In this document: positions 62,888 to 64,000 of the stretch, in pieces
Numbering within the stretch: position 1 is the stretch's first letter
How the letters are laid out: the number at the start of each line of letters is the position of its first letter
From: Curtobacterium sp. MCBD17_013
GTDB lineage: Bacteria > Actinomycetota > Actinomycetes > Actinomycetales > Microbacteriaceae
DNA: 64,000 nt
Assembly (NCBI RefSeq): GCF_003234565.1
Contig: NZ_QKTU01000004.1
Coordinates: 205,033 to 269,032 of the forward strand
Reading direction: 5' to 3'
Program-made: the position numbers and the translations under genes
The notes under the pieces: model-generated
Databases searched by the model: none
Seen by the model: only the letters and a program-made list of their open reading frames with translations
Told to the model about the DNA's origin: nothing

Positions 62888-62934
62888 GCGGGCAGCGCCT
62901 CCCGGCATTCCCACTGCCAGGAGGCGCTGCCCGC
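62888..62934 (-). terminator. Terminator after the second aldo/keto reductase gene
   Basis: A 15-bp perfect stem built on CGGGCAGCGCCTCC, with a 17-base loop, starts 22 bases after the stop codon. Confidence 0.85.
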
Positions 62935-62956
62935 GTCCGTCCGTCGGGGCGCGTCC

Positions 62957-63928
<972 letters not shown>

Positions 63929-64000
63929 GCAGGTGCTCCTGTCGGGTCGGGGTGGGGGGACGAGCGGAGGCTACGCTCCGCACCGGGGGGCGGCTCGGAT

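Larger units (their letters stand above)
62568..62956 (-). other. 389-base region between the second aldo/keto reductase and rpoB
   Basis: No gene is seen. From right to left it holds the aldo/keto reductase terminator (62888-62934), the rpoB promoter (62821-62850) and a leader of about 245 bases with AT-rich patches (CATATAC near 62733 and AATATGA near 62783). Confidence 0.7.

Overview
The window is a very GC-rich chromosomal segment with GTG and TTG starts, strongly GC-biased third codon positions, TTGAC-N17-TANNNT promoters and several apparently leaderless genes. The gene set and order (glmS/glmM/coaA, rplM-rpsI, truA, alpha, spc, S10 and str ribosomal operons, rpoBC) is that of a high-GC actinobacterium. 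Details such as the absence of rpsN from the spc cluster, the long low-complexity tails on L17 and L29, and the flavour of the proteins suggest Microbacteriaceae, perhaps a Curtobacterium-like organism; the genus is inference.

Layout. 1-6.5 kb: cell-wall precursor and CoA genes (acpS partial, glmS, coaA, glmM) with a glutathione-peroxidase-family enzyme, an aldo/keto reductase and a small membrane protein. 6.5-9.4 kb: truA with a metallo-beta-lactamase-fold hydrolase, then rplM-rpsI feeding into glmM. 9.5-14.6 kb: an accessory module, an ABC-2 drug-type exporter (ATPase plus permease) convergent with a 1086-residue AfsR/SARP-like regulator; three 11-bp direct repeats lie before the exporter. 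14.6-18 kb: alpha-type operon infA-rpmJ-rpsM-rpsK-rpoA-rplQ without rpsD. 18.4-20 kb: a LytR-CpsA-Psr cell-wall ligase facing map, with a 35-bp tandem repeat between them. 20-32.4 kb: an almost unbroken minus-strand run from rpsJ to map (S10 and spc operons, secY, adk), many genes overlapping by 1 or 4 bases. 32.9-34.8 kb: a DarT-like ADP-ribosyltransferase-fold protein and a type IB topoisomerase. 35-39.4 kb: str operon rpsL-rpsG-fusA-tuf.

40-53.3 kb: a complete Gram-positive type IV pilus locus transcribed on the minus strand as pilB-pilT-pilC-pilA-pilV-pilW-pilX-like-pilD-pilM-pilN-pilO. It has a retraction ATPase, a major pilin and three pilin-like proteins, two of them very large and modular, and no secretin or PilP, as expected without an outer membrane. 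53.4-55 kb: a double-GNAT acetyltransferase and a VOC-fold protein. 55.1-62.6 kb: rpoB-rpoC with a recognisable promoter. 63-64 kb: a second aldo/keto reductase.

The overall picture is a conserved translation/transcription backbone into which accessory modules have been placed at operon boundaries: exporter/AfsR between rplQ and truA, LCP between infA and map, DarT-like/topoisomerase between S10 and tuf, and pili between rpsL and rpoC. No rRNA, tRNA, CRISPR array, transposase or phage gene was seen. All promoters, terminators and functions are read from sequence only.
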